A DNA stretch of 21,851 nt from a virus. Positions 7,972 through 16,101 of the stretch are shown piece by piece. Both the position numbers and the translations under genes were made by a program. The stretch spans positions 1 through 21,851 of IMG/VR virus record IMGVR_UViG_3300025771_000224; one strand, 5' to 3'. Every line of letters begins with the position of its first letter. Position 1 is the first letter of the stretch. The notes under the pieces are model-generated. The model worked only from the letters and a program-made list of their open reading frames with translations, was not told the DNA's origin and did not search any database.

Positions 7972-10125
7972 TTATTCCACACAATCAACTATTATTTTCA
8001 GATCTCCTATTTGAGATTCTTCTTCCAGAGATGTAGAAATTTCGCCAACAATTGGTTTTAATATTGCACCAATTCCAGTTTCAGATATGATTCTCATTGA
8101 TGGTGGTGGCGAATCACTAGTTATTACGTTAGTATTTATTGTAGGTGTTCTACGAACTATATTTTCATTAGGTAGTTCTCTTTCTTCATCAATGTTTTCT
8201 GATAATGGGATACCAACTTCTATGTTTGCAGAAATTATGGTTCCAAAATCTTCATCTATATTAAGAGTATACTTATTACCATAGTTATCGATAGCATAAT
8301 CACCCTTAGAATATCCCGATCCAGAATCAACAACAGTTACTCTAGATACTCCATATATTGGAGAATCCGTAAAGTCTGCTGTAGATATTGAGGATGATGG
8401 GTCAATATTACCTATTGGATAATTTTCTCCGACAGACACAATATAAATGTCTTCAATTTCTCCATCATCATTAATTACAGATCTAGCAATAGCACCATAT
8501 CCTTGATTACAATTATCTTCAATCTCTACGAAAGGAGGGTATCTATATCCCTTACCCTTTTTCTTCATTTTGATTCCAATTACACTTGCGGTTATACCTC
8601 CACCAAGAACAGGATCAACAATTTCATTTTTTGCAAACGATCCCAAAATTACCGATGCCTCTGCACCTTCTCCCCCACCACCAAATATATTAACTTTTGG
8701 TGGATCACAGGAGGTTGGATATCCTACATAACAATCTTTTAAAGATTTATTTTTTTTAGTTTTCTTTTTCTTTTCATTAAATACATCAAAATCAAGATTT
8801 TTTAAGTTTGATTTAGTTGCATTTAGTTCTCCTACAATATCTTTAAATAATGATTTCTCATTAATGCTACTTCTTGCACCACATCCTATAGTCCACTCTT
8901 TAATTAATCCCTGACACTTTGACTTTGATTGGTTGCAATCAAATAAACCACCTATAGATTTAATGATATCAATACCACTTCTAAGAATATTGACAATATT
9001 AAATCCTGCGCTAAGTATTTTAGTTACACCACCCAACACTCCAGAAAGACCACTACGAATTTTATCAATGATTCCATTTATAAATGCACCAGCAAATTGA
9101 GTTCCAGCACAAGTAACAAACTTTTTAACATTATTTAAAACAGATTTAAGAAGATCCTTCACCATTCCAGCAAGACCATTTACAACTGTTGCTGCAACGC
9201 ATGGAATTGCTTTTTCTAAAAGTTTAACAGGAGGTACCATTGCAGTTTGTGCAGCAACACCTGCCAAATGAGCGGCAATAGGACTACCTGTTGCCGCCAA
9301 AACTGCTGCATATACTTTTTTGTATAATAGATCCAATCCTTTTTGAAGAATTGGAATCAACTTATTAAACAAAGAATTAAACATTTGACCAACAATATTA
9401 TTAGCAATCCCTACTATTTTTTCAACCGAACGATTTATTTCGCTTGTAAAATTTGCTACCTTGTTTAATCCAGATTCAAATTTATCCAATAAATTTGTAA
9501 CTTCAGAAACTATACCTTTAACTGCAGTATCATCACAACTATTTGCAAGAACTATTTTTTTACCAATTCCAGAATAAGAAGTTATTTCATCTTTTCCCTT
9601 TTTGGTATTATTTAATCTTTGAGTAACTGAAGTAGGAACATCTCTAGGACTTTTTTGTGATTTAGCATTTTGCTCATTAGTTTCACTTGGATATACTTGC
9701 CCATTAGGTTTATCAATATTGCTGGTGTATCCAGTAAAAGGAGTGAATGGTGAACTGTACTCTTTTGTTGAGACGCCTTCTGTTCTTCCAAAACAACCCA
9801 TAATAACAGGAAGTTGACCGTTATCACCATCAAGAAAAAATCCAAAAACTATATCTCCAGGTCTAATTTTTTGGGTGACTGCTAAATTTGATGCCCCAGA
9901 TCCAGAAGTTGTTGGCAACAACACTTGAGCCCAAGGAAGGTCTTCATTAGAAAGTTCTACAGGATTATCTGGATGATATCCCATAATACGAACTTTACAG
10001 CGATTTCCCCATCCACCACCACTAGACTGTTTACCATTAGATTCTATTGGTGGTACCTGCCCAATCCACCATCTAAATCCATCTCTACCTACAAAATTAC
10101 TATTAACTAATGTTTGATCGATCAT
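7972..10125 (-). CDS. 5: gp5-like baseplate hub protein with OB-fold N-terminus
   Basis: This 717-aa protein begins with an OB-fold region at residues 1-115, with FRWWIGQVPP, a glycine-rich loop, CKVRIMGYHPDN, LPWAQVLLPTTSGSG and IRPGDIVFGFFLDGDNGQLPVIMG. These are hallmarks of gp5/VgrG OB domains in T4-like phages. Unlike T4 gp5 there is no lysozyme domain after the OB fold. Residues about 200-390 are helical and hydrophobic, with Ala/Gly-rich segments. From about 475 to the end there are beta repeats of the GxGYxxPPxVxI ... GxGAxAxxxI type seen in cyanophage virion proteins. The ATG overlaps the stop of the gp27-like gene by four bases (ATGA), which suggests translational coupling. The expected role is a trimeric hub under the tail tube, binding gp27. 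The T4 name rests on the OB domain and synteny. Confidence 0.85.
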   Translation of the reverse strand: MIDQTLVNSNFVGRDGFRWWIGQVPPIESNGKQSSGGGWGNRCKVRIMGYHPDNPVELSNEDLPWAQVLLPTTSGSGASNLAVTQKIRPGDIVFGFFLDGDNGQLPVIMGCFGRTEGVSTKEYSSPFTPFTGYTSNIDKPNGQVYPSETNEQNAKSQKSPRDVPTSVTQRLNNTKKGKDEITSYSGIGKKIVLANSCDDTAVKGIVSEVTNLLDKFESGLNKVANFTSEINRSVEKIVGIANNIVGQMFNSLFNKLIPILQKGLDLLYKKVYAAVLAATGSPIAAHLAGVAAQTAMVPPVKLLEKAIPCVAATVVNGLAGMVKDLLKSVLNNVKKFVTCAGTQFAGAFINGIIDKIRSGLSGVLGGVTKILSAGFNIVNILRSGIDIIKSIGGLFDCNQSKSKCQGLIKEWTIGCGARSSINEKSLFKDIVGELNATKSNLKNLDFDVFNEKKKKTKKNKSLKDCYVGYPTSCDPPKVNIFGGGGEGAEASVILGSFAKNEIVDPVLGGGITASVIGIKMKKKGKGYRYPPFVEIEDNCNQGYGAIARSVINDDGEIEDIYIVSVGENYPIGNIDPSSSISTADFTDSPIYGVSRVTVVDSGSGYSKGDYAIDNYGNKYTLNIDEDFGTIISANIEVGIPLSENIDEERELPNENIVRRTPTINTNVITSDSPPPSMRIISETGIGAILKPIVGEISTSLEEESQIGDLKIIVDCVE

Positions 10126-11450
10126 TTATTTTTTTGCTGTTTTTTCCCAAAAGTATCTCTAACTAATTTCATAGATGTATATGATCTATTGACATCAAAA
10201 TGATGACATAATTCTTTTATCATATATAGTCCACTTGTTTCTGGATCATACTCTTTTGCATCAGATTCTGAAATTTTAGGAAAATTGCATTCGATAATAT
10301 CACCAGCTCTTAAATTAGTGTTGCAAGAAATCATAACATCTAGAGATTGAGTAAATAACACGTTATACCTCATCAATCCCTGAGATTGATATTTTCCAGG
10401 ATCAGCATTTTCCTTAGTAGAAACACCTTGTTCCATAGTACCAATATCTAATACTTGAGATATAATTCTTGTTGGTACATCTCCAAGACCAGTATTAGAA
10501 CTATTTGAAATTTTTGGAAGTTTCAATTCGCTCCCCAAATTATTAGTCTTCTTTGAATAATCTGATAATTTAAAAACACTATTTGTAAATGAAAAATTAA
10601 GAAGATTGAAATAAGACCTTTGACTACAATATGTCCCCATCCTTAATTTTTCAATTAGATTTTGATTTCTGTCTACTAAGTAATTTAGAATTCTAAAGTC
10701 ATCATCAACTTTATTAGTATCGTCATAATTATTTGTAACTTCACTGTGAGTGTAAGTTGCCTTTGCCGCTTGATCATTTAATCCATCAATTGATCTAAAT
10801 TGAAATCCATCCCTAGTCTGATAAAATAAGAATCCTGCTGTTCCATCTCCAGAAGATACTGGTACTCCTTTTGAAGCTAACCACACCAAAACTGTAAATG
10901 GTTTCCGCATATTTCCAATAAATCCATAATTATTGGATGTTTTATCAATTGTACCTATTTTGTCAGTTTTTAAATAATCGGAAAGAATACTTCTAACAGA
11001 AGTATCAATACTTGATGATGATGGATATTTTTTAGGTACTCTAGATGTCTCATTAGTAATTGCCTCTCTAGAGACTAAATGCAAAGTAAAACTTTCTTTT
11101 TGAGTTTCTGAAATGACATCAGAAATACTAGATACATAAAAATAGTCTTGAGATTTTTTTGAAAAATCTAGTCCAGGATTATTTTTACTATTTCCTGAAA
11201 TTTTTACCGCCAATCGTTCACCACCACGAAGTGGAAGACCATTATATAAAGACTGTTTACTTCCATCTGGATTATCTTTTGATGATATTGTATTTCCAGT
11301 ATTAACTACTTTAACTTTTGCAGTTATTGTGGGTGAAAAAATATCTTCAAAGTATTCAAAAGAAATTACACCAGAAGTAATGTCAACTGTTCTACTTCGA
11401 TCATTAGACTCTATAAAAAACTCTTCGAATATGGATTGTTTTGTTGACAT
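10122..11450 (-). CDS. 27: gp27-like baseplate hub protein
   Basis: This 442-aa protein lies directly upstream of the gp5-like gene, as gene 27-type hub genes do in many myoviruses. The N-terminus (VDITSGVISFEYFEDIFSP, then a region with LPLRGGERLAVKISG) has the beta-rich pattern of hub proteins whose domains form the torus joining tube and spike. A central region with LVWLASKGVP followed by FLFYQTRDGFQFRSIDGL matches the second tube-like domain of hub proteins. Near the C-terminus come LRAGDIIECNFPKIS and GLYMIKELCHHFD. T4 gp27 is somewhat shorter (about 390 aa). The start codon overlaps the stop of the lysozyme gene by one base (TAATG). I did not find a single diagnostic gp27 motif, so the assignment leans on order, size and fold-like patterns. 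Confidence 0.68.
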   Translation of the reverse strand: MSTKQSIFEEFFIESNDRSRTVDITSGVISFEYFEDIFSPTITAKVKVVNTGNTISSKDNPDGSKQSLYNGLPLRGGERLAVKISGNSKNNPGLDFSKKSQDYFYVSSISDVISETQKESFTLHLVSREAITNETSRVPKKYPSSSSIDTSVRSILSDYLKTDKIGTIDKTSNNYGFIGNMRKPFTVLVWLASKGVPVSSGDGTAGFLFYQTRDGFQFRSIDGLNDQAAKATYTHSEVTNNYDDTNKVDDDFRILNYLVDRNQNLIEKLRMGTYCSQRSYFNLLNFSFTNSVFKLSDYSKKTNNLGSELKLPKISNSSNTGLGDVPTRIISQVLDIGTMEQGVSTKENADPGKYQSQGLMRYNVLFTQSLDVMISCNTNLRAGDIIECNFPKISESDAKEYDPETSGLYMIKELCHHFDVNRSYTSMKLVRDTFGKKQQKNK

Positions 11451-13384
11451 TATAGATAAGACAAATCTAGTAGAATTTTTTGTTTAATAAATCTATTTAA
11501 CACATTAAGTTCATTCAAAAATTGACCCTGTATTTGTTTTTGTGGTTTTGGCATTGTTGCCGAAACCACTTGTTGTGGTGTAGGTGCTGGAGGATCAACA
11601 ACAACAATTTGCTGCCCCTTTCTTTCTGGAGTTATTGATTGTGGTATTTGCGATTTTACCACTGGATACAAAGTAGATGTTTTTTGTTGACTTACACCTT
11701 CAGTTGCCTTTGATCCGGGGGCACCATGCGATACAGTAATTCCACCAGTACCGATAATTTCTGCTTCTCTACCATAACCACCTCGATAATAAACTTCACC
11801 AACAGCGAACGGAAATTTAGTTGCGGATCCTACTTGAGATGGGAAAGTTTGTTTTACATTTGGATTATGCTCTTGAATATCAACAGCAGCACTACTTCTT
11901 GCACCATGGGCTTTTTGTTCTGCAGATATCAAACCTTTTAATTTTTGATCGTCGGTATTTTTATCTGCATTTTTTTTAATATTACCAAAATGAATCCAAG
12001 ACCCTCTAGCAAACATTGCCTTTGCTGCTCTAAAAGCAACTTCACGAATATTTGCCAACTGTTGAGCAGTTGGATTTGCAGTTTTAGCATCTATATGAAA
12101 GTGAGTTGCATATGTAGTTTCACCACCTTTTCCAGATCCCCCCTGAATAAGTCCACCAGATCCGGTTTGTGGTATTAGATTCATAGTTCCAGTAGATACT
12201 GGTCTTGGTGGTGTTGGTGTTGGTGTTGGTGTTTTTGGTGGTTGTGATTGTCCACTAGGTTTAAAATTTCTAATAAATGCATTATGCTGCTGTTTTCTTG
12301 CACCTCTAACTCTTTCGGAAGGTCTCTCCCATTTTACCATCCACCACTGTGCCGCATCTTCTGGTGAAGAAAACTGTGTCTTCAAATATGCAGGACCAGC
12401 ATCCTCAACTAGAGCATAGTCTAACTGCCCTTTCCAGTTTCTCTGCCAGTTTGGAACATTTGCTGCCATTCTATCACTTCTTGGTTTCTTCCATTGGAAC
12501 AAACCACCAGCACCACCATCATCACCACTCTTTGCACCAACTCTAAACTTACTTTCTCCCTCAATGTTTGCAAGAATACCCATGGCATGGGCATGAGAAA
12601 TTCCCTTTTGCCTTAAATATGAATAAACTGCTTGTGGACTTACTCTACCACCAGAAGTTTCTGGTTCTTTAGTCTCTCCAGGTTGATATGGTTCAGGGTA
12701 CAAAGTATCTGGTGCAGGTTGACCTGGTAGTGGTGCCTCTTCACCGGTATCAATAGATTGAGTCAAAGGTGTTGTCAATAAACTATATCCTTCCAGTATT
12801 TCTCTGTTTACCGATTCTATCGCATCATTCAATTCAGTAAGCGATGTTCTTACTCTATTGGATTGATCAGTAAAATCCAAATTTAAAATATTCGACCCCA
12901 CACTATGAAGAAGTGTGCCAAATCGTTGTACTATTGTGATCATTCCTCCCAAAAAATTTGAGATTATAGATCCCATCTTATAGACTCTAGAGATAAATTC
13001 TTTACCTATAAAAATAATAGTAGGTAAATTTTCAACAAGCCATCCAGCAGTAATAAATCCCAAAAATCCAAGCAATCTTTGAAAAGGACCTGCAGAACTA
13101 TTCGAAATCATAGATGCAGATGCTTTAAATGTATTTGTAGAAACTTTAGATGCTTCGATTCTGTCCTCTATAATTTTTCTTTTTTCATTTTCTCTACGTC
13201 TTAAATCTAAAATATTTGACTTATATGCTATCGTTTCCTTAAGTTTTATATTACTAGATATTACTTGATTTATTTTATTGACAGAAATATTGGATTTTAA
13301 TATTTCTGTTTTAGCTGAAGAAATAGATTTATTAGCACTTTGAGTAAATCTAAACGATGATCTAAGTGAATCTGATATTGCCAT
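11450..13384 (-). CDS. Tail lysozyme-bearing hub/tape-like protein
   Basis: This 644-aa multidomain protein has a helical, charged N-terminus (residues 1-95), a hydrophobic stretch with LLGFLGFITAGWLVENLP and a following helical segment (about 101-165), and a linker. A phage tail lysozyme-type domain follows at about 248-375. The domain shows AMGILANIEGES, where Glu277 of the NIxxES motif is the probable catalytic acid, then GGLFQWKKPR, an aromatic WQRNW stretch and AAQWWMVKWERP. A Thr-Pro linker (about 384-393) leads to a second conserved domain at about 422-555 with THFHID, AHGARSSAAVDIQE and TVSHG. The C-terminus is Gln/Pro-rich. The likely job is cutting host peptidoglycan during injection, the role that T4 builds into gp5. 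It sits one base after the upstream gene. It could also serve as part of the tape measure, since its N-terminus resembles that of the preceding protein. Confidence 0.8.
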   Translation of the reverse strand: MAISDSLRSSFRFTQSANKSISSAKTEILKSNISVNKINQVISSNIKLKETIAYKSNILDLRRRENEKRKIIEDRIEASKVSTNTFKASASMISNSSAGPFQRLLGFLGFITAGWLVENLPTIIFIGKEFISRVYKMGSIISNFLGGMITIVQRFGTLLHSVGSNILNLDFTDQSNRVRTSLTELNDAIESVNREILEGYSLLTTPLTQSIDTGEEAPLPGQPAPDTLYPEPYQPGETKEPETSGGRVSPQAVYSYLRQKGISHAHAMGILANIEGESKFRVGAKSGDDGGAGGLFQWKKPRSDRMAANVPNWQRNWKGQLDYALVEDAGPAYLKTQFSSPEDAAQWWMVKWERPSERVRGARKQQHNAFIRNFKPSGQSQPPKTPTPTPTPPRPVSTGTMNLIPQTGSGGLIQGGSGKGGETTYATHFHIDAKTANPTAQQLANIREVAFRAAKAMFARGSWIHFGNIKKNADKNTDDQKLKGLISAEQKAHGARSSAAVDIQEHNPNVKQTFPSQVGSATKFPFAVGEVYYRGGYGREAEIIGTGGITVSHGAPGSKATEGVSQQKTSTLYPVVKSQIPQSITPERKGQQIVVVDPPAPTPQQVVSATMPKPQKQIQGQFLNELNVLNRFIKQKILLDLSYL

Positions 13385-13385
13385 C

Positions 13386-15179
13386 TTAGATTACCACGTT
13401 GTAATTTAAAAGAGAATATAATATATAAAAATTATCTGGATTTGACGATTTTATCAATGGAACATCAGTAACACTTTCATCATAATTTGGTTGAGATTGA
13501 GTAGATACTTGTTGTTTTGGTTGTGGTTGCTGTGCAACTATTACATCTGGTTTTGGTTCTGGTAAAACATCAATTTTAGGAACTTCTTTAGTTACTGCTG
13601 AAATTTCCGGTTCTTTAGTTTGTGTGGTTACTTTTGGTTCCTCTAACCGCATTTTACTCCAATCATACCCCTTTGATTCTGCCCATTGCTTTGCTTGTTG
13701 TTTATCATCATCACTCATTTTTGACCAAGCACTTTCAATTTTCCCTCTAGCAAGAGGATTATCTTTGTATTGCCAAGCTCTTTCATATTGTTTAACCTTT
13801 TCCTCAGGTATTACAAGGGAAGGTTGTGATTTCATCAAATTCTCTTGAGGTTCTATCTTAGTTTCCTGAGATGGTTGAGAACTTTGGGATTTTATTAGTG
13901 GTGTTGAAAGTGGTGGTGTTACAGGAGTTACTGTATTTGAAGTTGGGTTTGGTGGATTAGAAGTGGTGGTGGTAGAATTTGCAGCAGTAGAAGTGGTAGA
14001 TGGTTTTGAAGTTGGGTTTGGTGGATTAGAAGTGGTGGTGGTAGAATTTGCAGCAGTAGAAGTGGTAGATGGTTCGGATTTTTCAGTATTATTCGCTCCA
14101 GTCATAGTATCGGATAATTTTCCCCCCATATCCCAACCCAACATACCAGCACCAATTGTAAGTGGAAATTTTACAATTCCGGGAAGAGGTAATTTAGAAG
14201 TTACTTTCATTGCAGTGCTGGAAGCAGCCATACTTGACACGCTTCCAGCGCCTGCCTGAAGATTAGTTTGTCCTTCTGATTTTCTACCTAAAAAATCTAT
14301 ACCTCCAGCGGCTAAAGTAAATGCATTAGATGCAATAGAAGTTGCCTTAGAAAAAAATCCAGAAGTTGGTTTTGGAGTTGAAGAAGACTTTGGTGATGCA
14401 GAAGATGAAGGAACTGGTTTTTTATTGCCACCAACTAACCGCCTAATTGCATTTATTCCTGATACAAATGGAGCAGTTATAACTTTACCAATAAGAGATA
14501 ATATTTTACCTGTTAATCCTACAATTAACTTTATTGCTAATCCAATTCCACCATTAATTGCAAATAAAACTCCACCCGCTATTCCCAGTTTCTGTAATAT
14601 ATTATTTTTAATTTCAGTTAATTTATCAGTATCACCTTCATTTTGGGCATCAAAATATTTTACTATTTCATTAGTTAACCAACCGGTAAATAAAAATAAT
14701 AAAGAACGTTTAATATTTTCAAACATGTTAGTAACTTTTGGTGCCAATTTTTGAACTGGTACCACAAGAGCTGCCTGGATTCTATTTTCAATTTCGTTTT
14801 CTTTTCCTACTCGTACTTCCTGTTCAGTATATCGTCGATTTTTTTCCAGATCTGCATTTAGTCTTGCTTGGTCTCCAGCAGCATCTTTTTCGAGTAATTG
14901 AGCAATAGTAGTAAGACCAGCATTTAAAGTTACTATCTGCTGGTTTAAATTGTTAATTTGAGTGTTAACACCAATTAATGACTCTTGATTAGTTTGTATT
15001 AACTCTAATTTTTGCTTATTATCATTTACATACTGAGATATAAAACTATCTCGATTAAAAGCAGTGCCAGATATTCTCGTTTTATTAAATATTGCCTGTC
15101 TTACTTCTTTAGACAATGGAGATCCTGTAATGGGATCTACCCCACTTGAAGCAACTGAATTTAAATCAACCTCAGCCAT
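13386..15179 (-). CDS. Probable tape-measure or hub-core protein (gp29/gp28 position)
   Basis: This 597-aa protein is encoded directly after the gp26-like/frameshift pair, where T4-like phages carry hub-core and tape-measure genes. Residues about 45-135 read as a coiled coil (Gln/Asn/Glu-rich, including INNLNQQIVTLNAGLTTIAQ). A hydrophobic LLFLFTGWLTNEIVKYF stretch lies at about 160-176, and further membrane-like segments (LGIAGGVLFAINGGIGLAIK, IGKVITAPF) at about 198-240. Residues about 367-414 are Ser/Thr/Pro/Asn low complexity caused by a 69-bp tandem duplication. A Gln/Pro/Glu-rich tail includes an AWxxxxxxxxDKQQAKxWAESKGYDW helical piece. T4 gp29 has a similar length (590 aa), but I see no sequence proof of homology. 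The ATG overlaps the upstream small ORF by eight bases, consistent with coupled translation. Confidence 0.6.
   Translation of the reverse strand: MAEVDLNSVASSGVDPITGSPLSKEVRQAIFNKTRISGTAFNRDSFISQYVNDNKQKLELIQTNQESLIGVNTQINNLNQQIVTLNAGLTTIAQLLEKDAAGDQARLNADLEKNRRYTEQEVRVGKENEIENRIQAALVVPVQKLAPKVTNMFENIKRSLLFLFTGWLTNEIVKYFDAQNEGDTDKLTEIKNNILQKLGIAGGVLFAINGGIGLAIKLIVGLTGKILSLIGKVITAPFVSGINAIRRLVGGNKKPVPSSSASPKSSSTPKPTSGFFSKATSIASNAFTLAAGGIDFLGRKSEGQTNLQAGAGSVSSMAASSTAMKVTSKLPLPGIVKFPLTIGAGMLGWDMGGKLSDTMTGANNTEKSEPSTTSTAANSTTTTSNPPNPTSKPSTTSTAANSTTTTSNPPNPTSNTVTPVTPPLSTPLIKSQSSQPSQETKIEPQENLMKSQPSLVIPEEKVKQYERAWQYKDNPLARGKIESAWSKMSDDDKQQAKQWAESKGYDWSKMRLEEPKVTTQTKEPEISAVTKEVPKIDVLPEPKPDVIVAQQPQPKQQVSTQSQPNYDESVTDVPLIKSSNPDNFYILYSLLNYNVVI
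13936..14073. repeat. Perfect 69-bp tandem duplication
   Basis: Two back-to-back copies, 13936-14004 and 14005-14073, are identical over all 69 bases. Each encodes 23 residues of Ser/Thr/Asn/Pro-rich linker (TSTAANSTTTTSNPPNP is the core) in the tape-measure-like protein. The unit keeps frame. Identity at every base, silent positions included, points to a recent duplication. Confidence 0.97.
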
Positions 15180-15345
15180 TAGCGTTATTCTTTAGGTTTT
15201 CCTCTTCAATATATTGTTGAAGAAGGGAAATATAAACTTCCCTTTCCCAAGGAATCATATTTTCTATCTCTGTCAAAGAGTATTTATGATGCTGAATGAG
15301 AGCAAAATTAACTTTATAATATGACTCAATAGATTCATGAGCCAT
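15172..15345 (-). CDS. Small tail-chaperone-like ORF downstream of gp26 (gene 51 position)
   Basis: This 57-aa ORF starts at ATG 15345, two bases past the TAG of the gp26-like gene, and its TGA overlaps the ATG of the next gene by eight bases. The product is helical and acidic, with a central IPWEREVYISLLQQYIEEE stretch; short IPWERE-type helices of this kind are common in small phage tail-assembly proteins. Its position matches T4 gene 51, but the T4 protein is much longer, so I do not claim homology. It lies exactly in the -1 frame of gp26. A slippery heptamer at the end of gp26 would fuse it to gp26 through Arg-Leu-Val, giving a product of about 298 aa. No good ribosome-binding site stands just before its own ATG, which favours synthesis as a fusion or by coupled reinitiation. 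Confidence 0.75.
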   Translation of the reverse strand: MAHESIESYYKVNFALIQHHKYSLTEIENMIPWEREVYISLLQQYIEEENLKNNANG

Positions 15346-15374
15346 AACTAGGCGAAAAAACTAGACAATCCCTC
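15321..15374 (-). promoter_or_regulatory. Predicted -1 programmed frameshift signal (gp26 to small ORF)
   Basis: On the minus strand three elements line up. A Shine-Dalgarno-like GAGGGA lies at 15374-15369. Eight bases later comes the slippery heptamer T TTT TTC (15360-15354), in the correct frame (codons AGT TTT TTC). After an 8-base spacer there is a stem-loop at 15345-15321, with 8-bp arms ATGGCTCA/TGAGTCAT (one G-U pair) around a 9-base loop. A -1 slip skips the TAG at 15350-15348 and reads CGC CTA GTT ATG straight into the small ORF. The layout parallels dnaX-type signals and the lambda G/GT chaperone frameshift. Function is inferred; the elements themselves are read directly. Confidence 0.75.
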
Positions 15375-16067
15375 AATTACAATGTCACTCTCTACATCAG
15401 TGTTTGGATTTCTAACTTTTATTGTATGGGAAAGTTTTGGCATAGTTTCAAAAAACTTTTCAATCATCTTAAATTGATTTGAAGTTAATTGCTCAAGAAA
15501 TCCAATAAGTTCTTTTTTTGTACAATCAGAAGCAGACCAAGATTCCTCTTCATTATAAATTTGCTCAATACATGAACATATTAATTCAAATGTATCATCA
15601 ACACTAATTTCTTGACCGTTTGCAAAATTAGTTTTCACAAATTCTTTCATGGAAGGATATTTCATCCTAATCGATAAATTACCATCAAGTTGAATATCCC
15701 GAGAGTGATCATCACCAATTTCTACATTAATTTCATCAATATTAATACTAACTGGTACCTGAGTCTTTCCATCATCTGGACATGTAATTAAAAGATCTAC
15801 AGACTCTCCTACAGATTTTCCCCGTATATTTAAAAACAAATATTCTATATCAAATGTTGAAAGATTCTCTACCTTTACTCCACGAGTTATAATACAATTG
15901 GAGATAACAGTTTTTATTGCCTCAGCGATTTGATTTGAATCCTCACTTTCCATCGCAATAATTAATATTTTTTCTTCTTTAACTAAAAAAGGTCTATACT
16001 TAATGCTTTTTTTTAATGATGGTATTTCCAACTCATATGTTGGTGTAGAAATGGCAGGTAATGGCAT
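15348..16067 (-). CDS. 26: gp26-like baseplate hub assembly protein / tail chaperone
   Basis: This 239-aa protein is of the T4 gp26 baseplate family. The N-terminus (ISTPTYELEIPSLKKSIKYRPFLVKEEKILIIAMES) and the following IAEAIKTVISNCI plus STFDIEYLFLNIRGKSVGE patterns are typical of this family in T4-like phages. The second half has a DDTFELICSCIEQIYNEEE segment and an ELIGFLEQLTSNQFKMIEKFFETMPKL helical region. T4 gp26 is close in size (about 208 aa) and is needed for hub assembly. Gene order here (gp26, a -1 frame extension, then a tape-measure-like gene) makes a chaperone role like lambda G attractive; that is inference. An AATAAATA late promoter lies 26 bases upstream of the ATG (16101-16094), and a GGGA motif lies just before the start. 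Confidence 0.85.
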   Translation of the reverse strand: MPLPAISTPTYELEIPSLKKSIKYRPFLVKEEKILIIAMESEDSNQIAEAIKTVISNCIITRGVKVENLSTFDIEYLFLNIRGKSVGESVDLLITCPDDGKTQVPVSINIDEINVEIGDDHSRDIQLDGNLSIRMKYPSMKEFVKTNFANGQEISVDDTFELICSCIEQIYNEEESWSASDCTKKELIGFLEQLTSNQFKMIEKFFETMPKLSHTIKVRNPNTDVESDIVIEGLSSFFA

Positions 16068-16093
16068 AATAATCCCATAAATTCAGGTATGTT

Positions 16094-16101
16094 TATTTAT
16101 T
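16094..16101 (-). promoter_or_regulatory. Candidate late promoter for gp26
   Basis: Minus-strand AATAAATA fits the T4-like late promoter consensus (NATAAATA). It spans the stop codon of the upstream gene and lies 26 bases before the gp26 start, leaving a short leader with a GGGA ribosome-binding motif. It would give extra transcripts of the chaperone and downstream hub genes. Confidence 0.5.
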
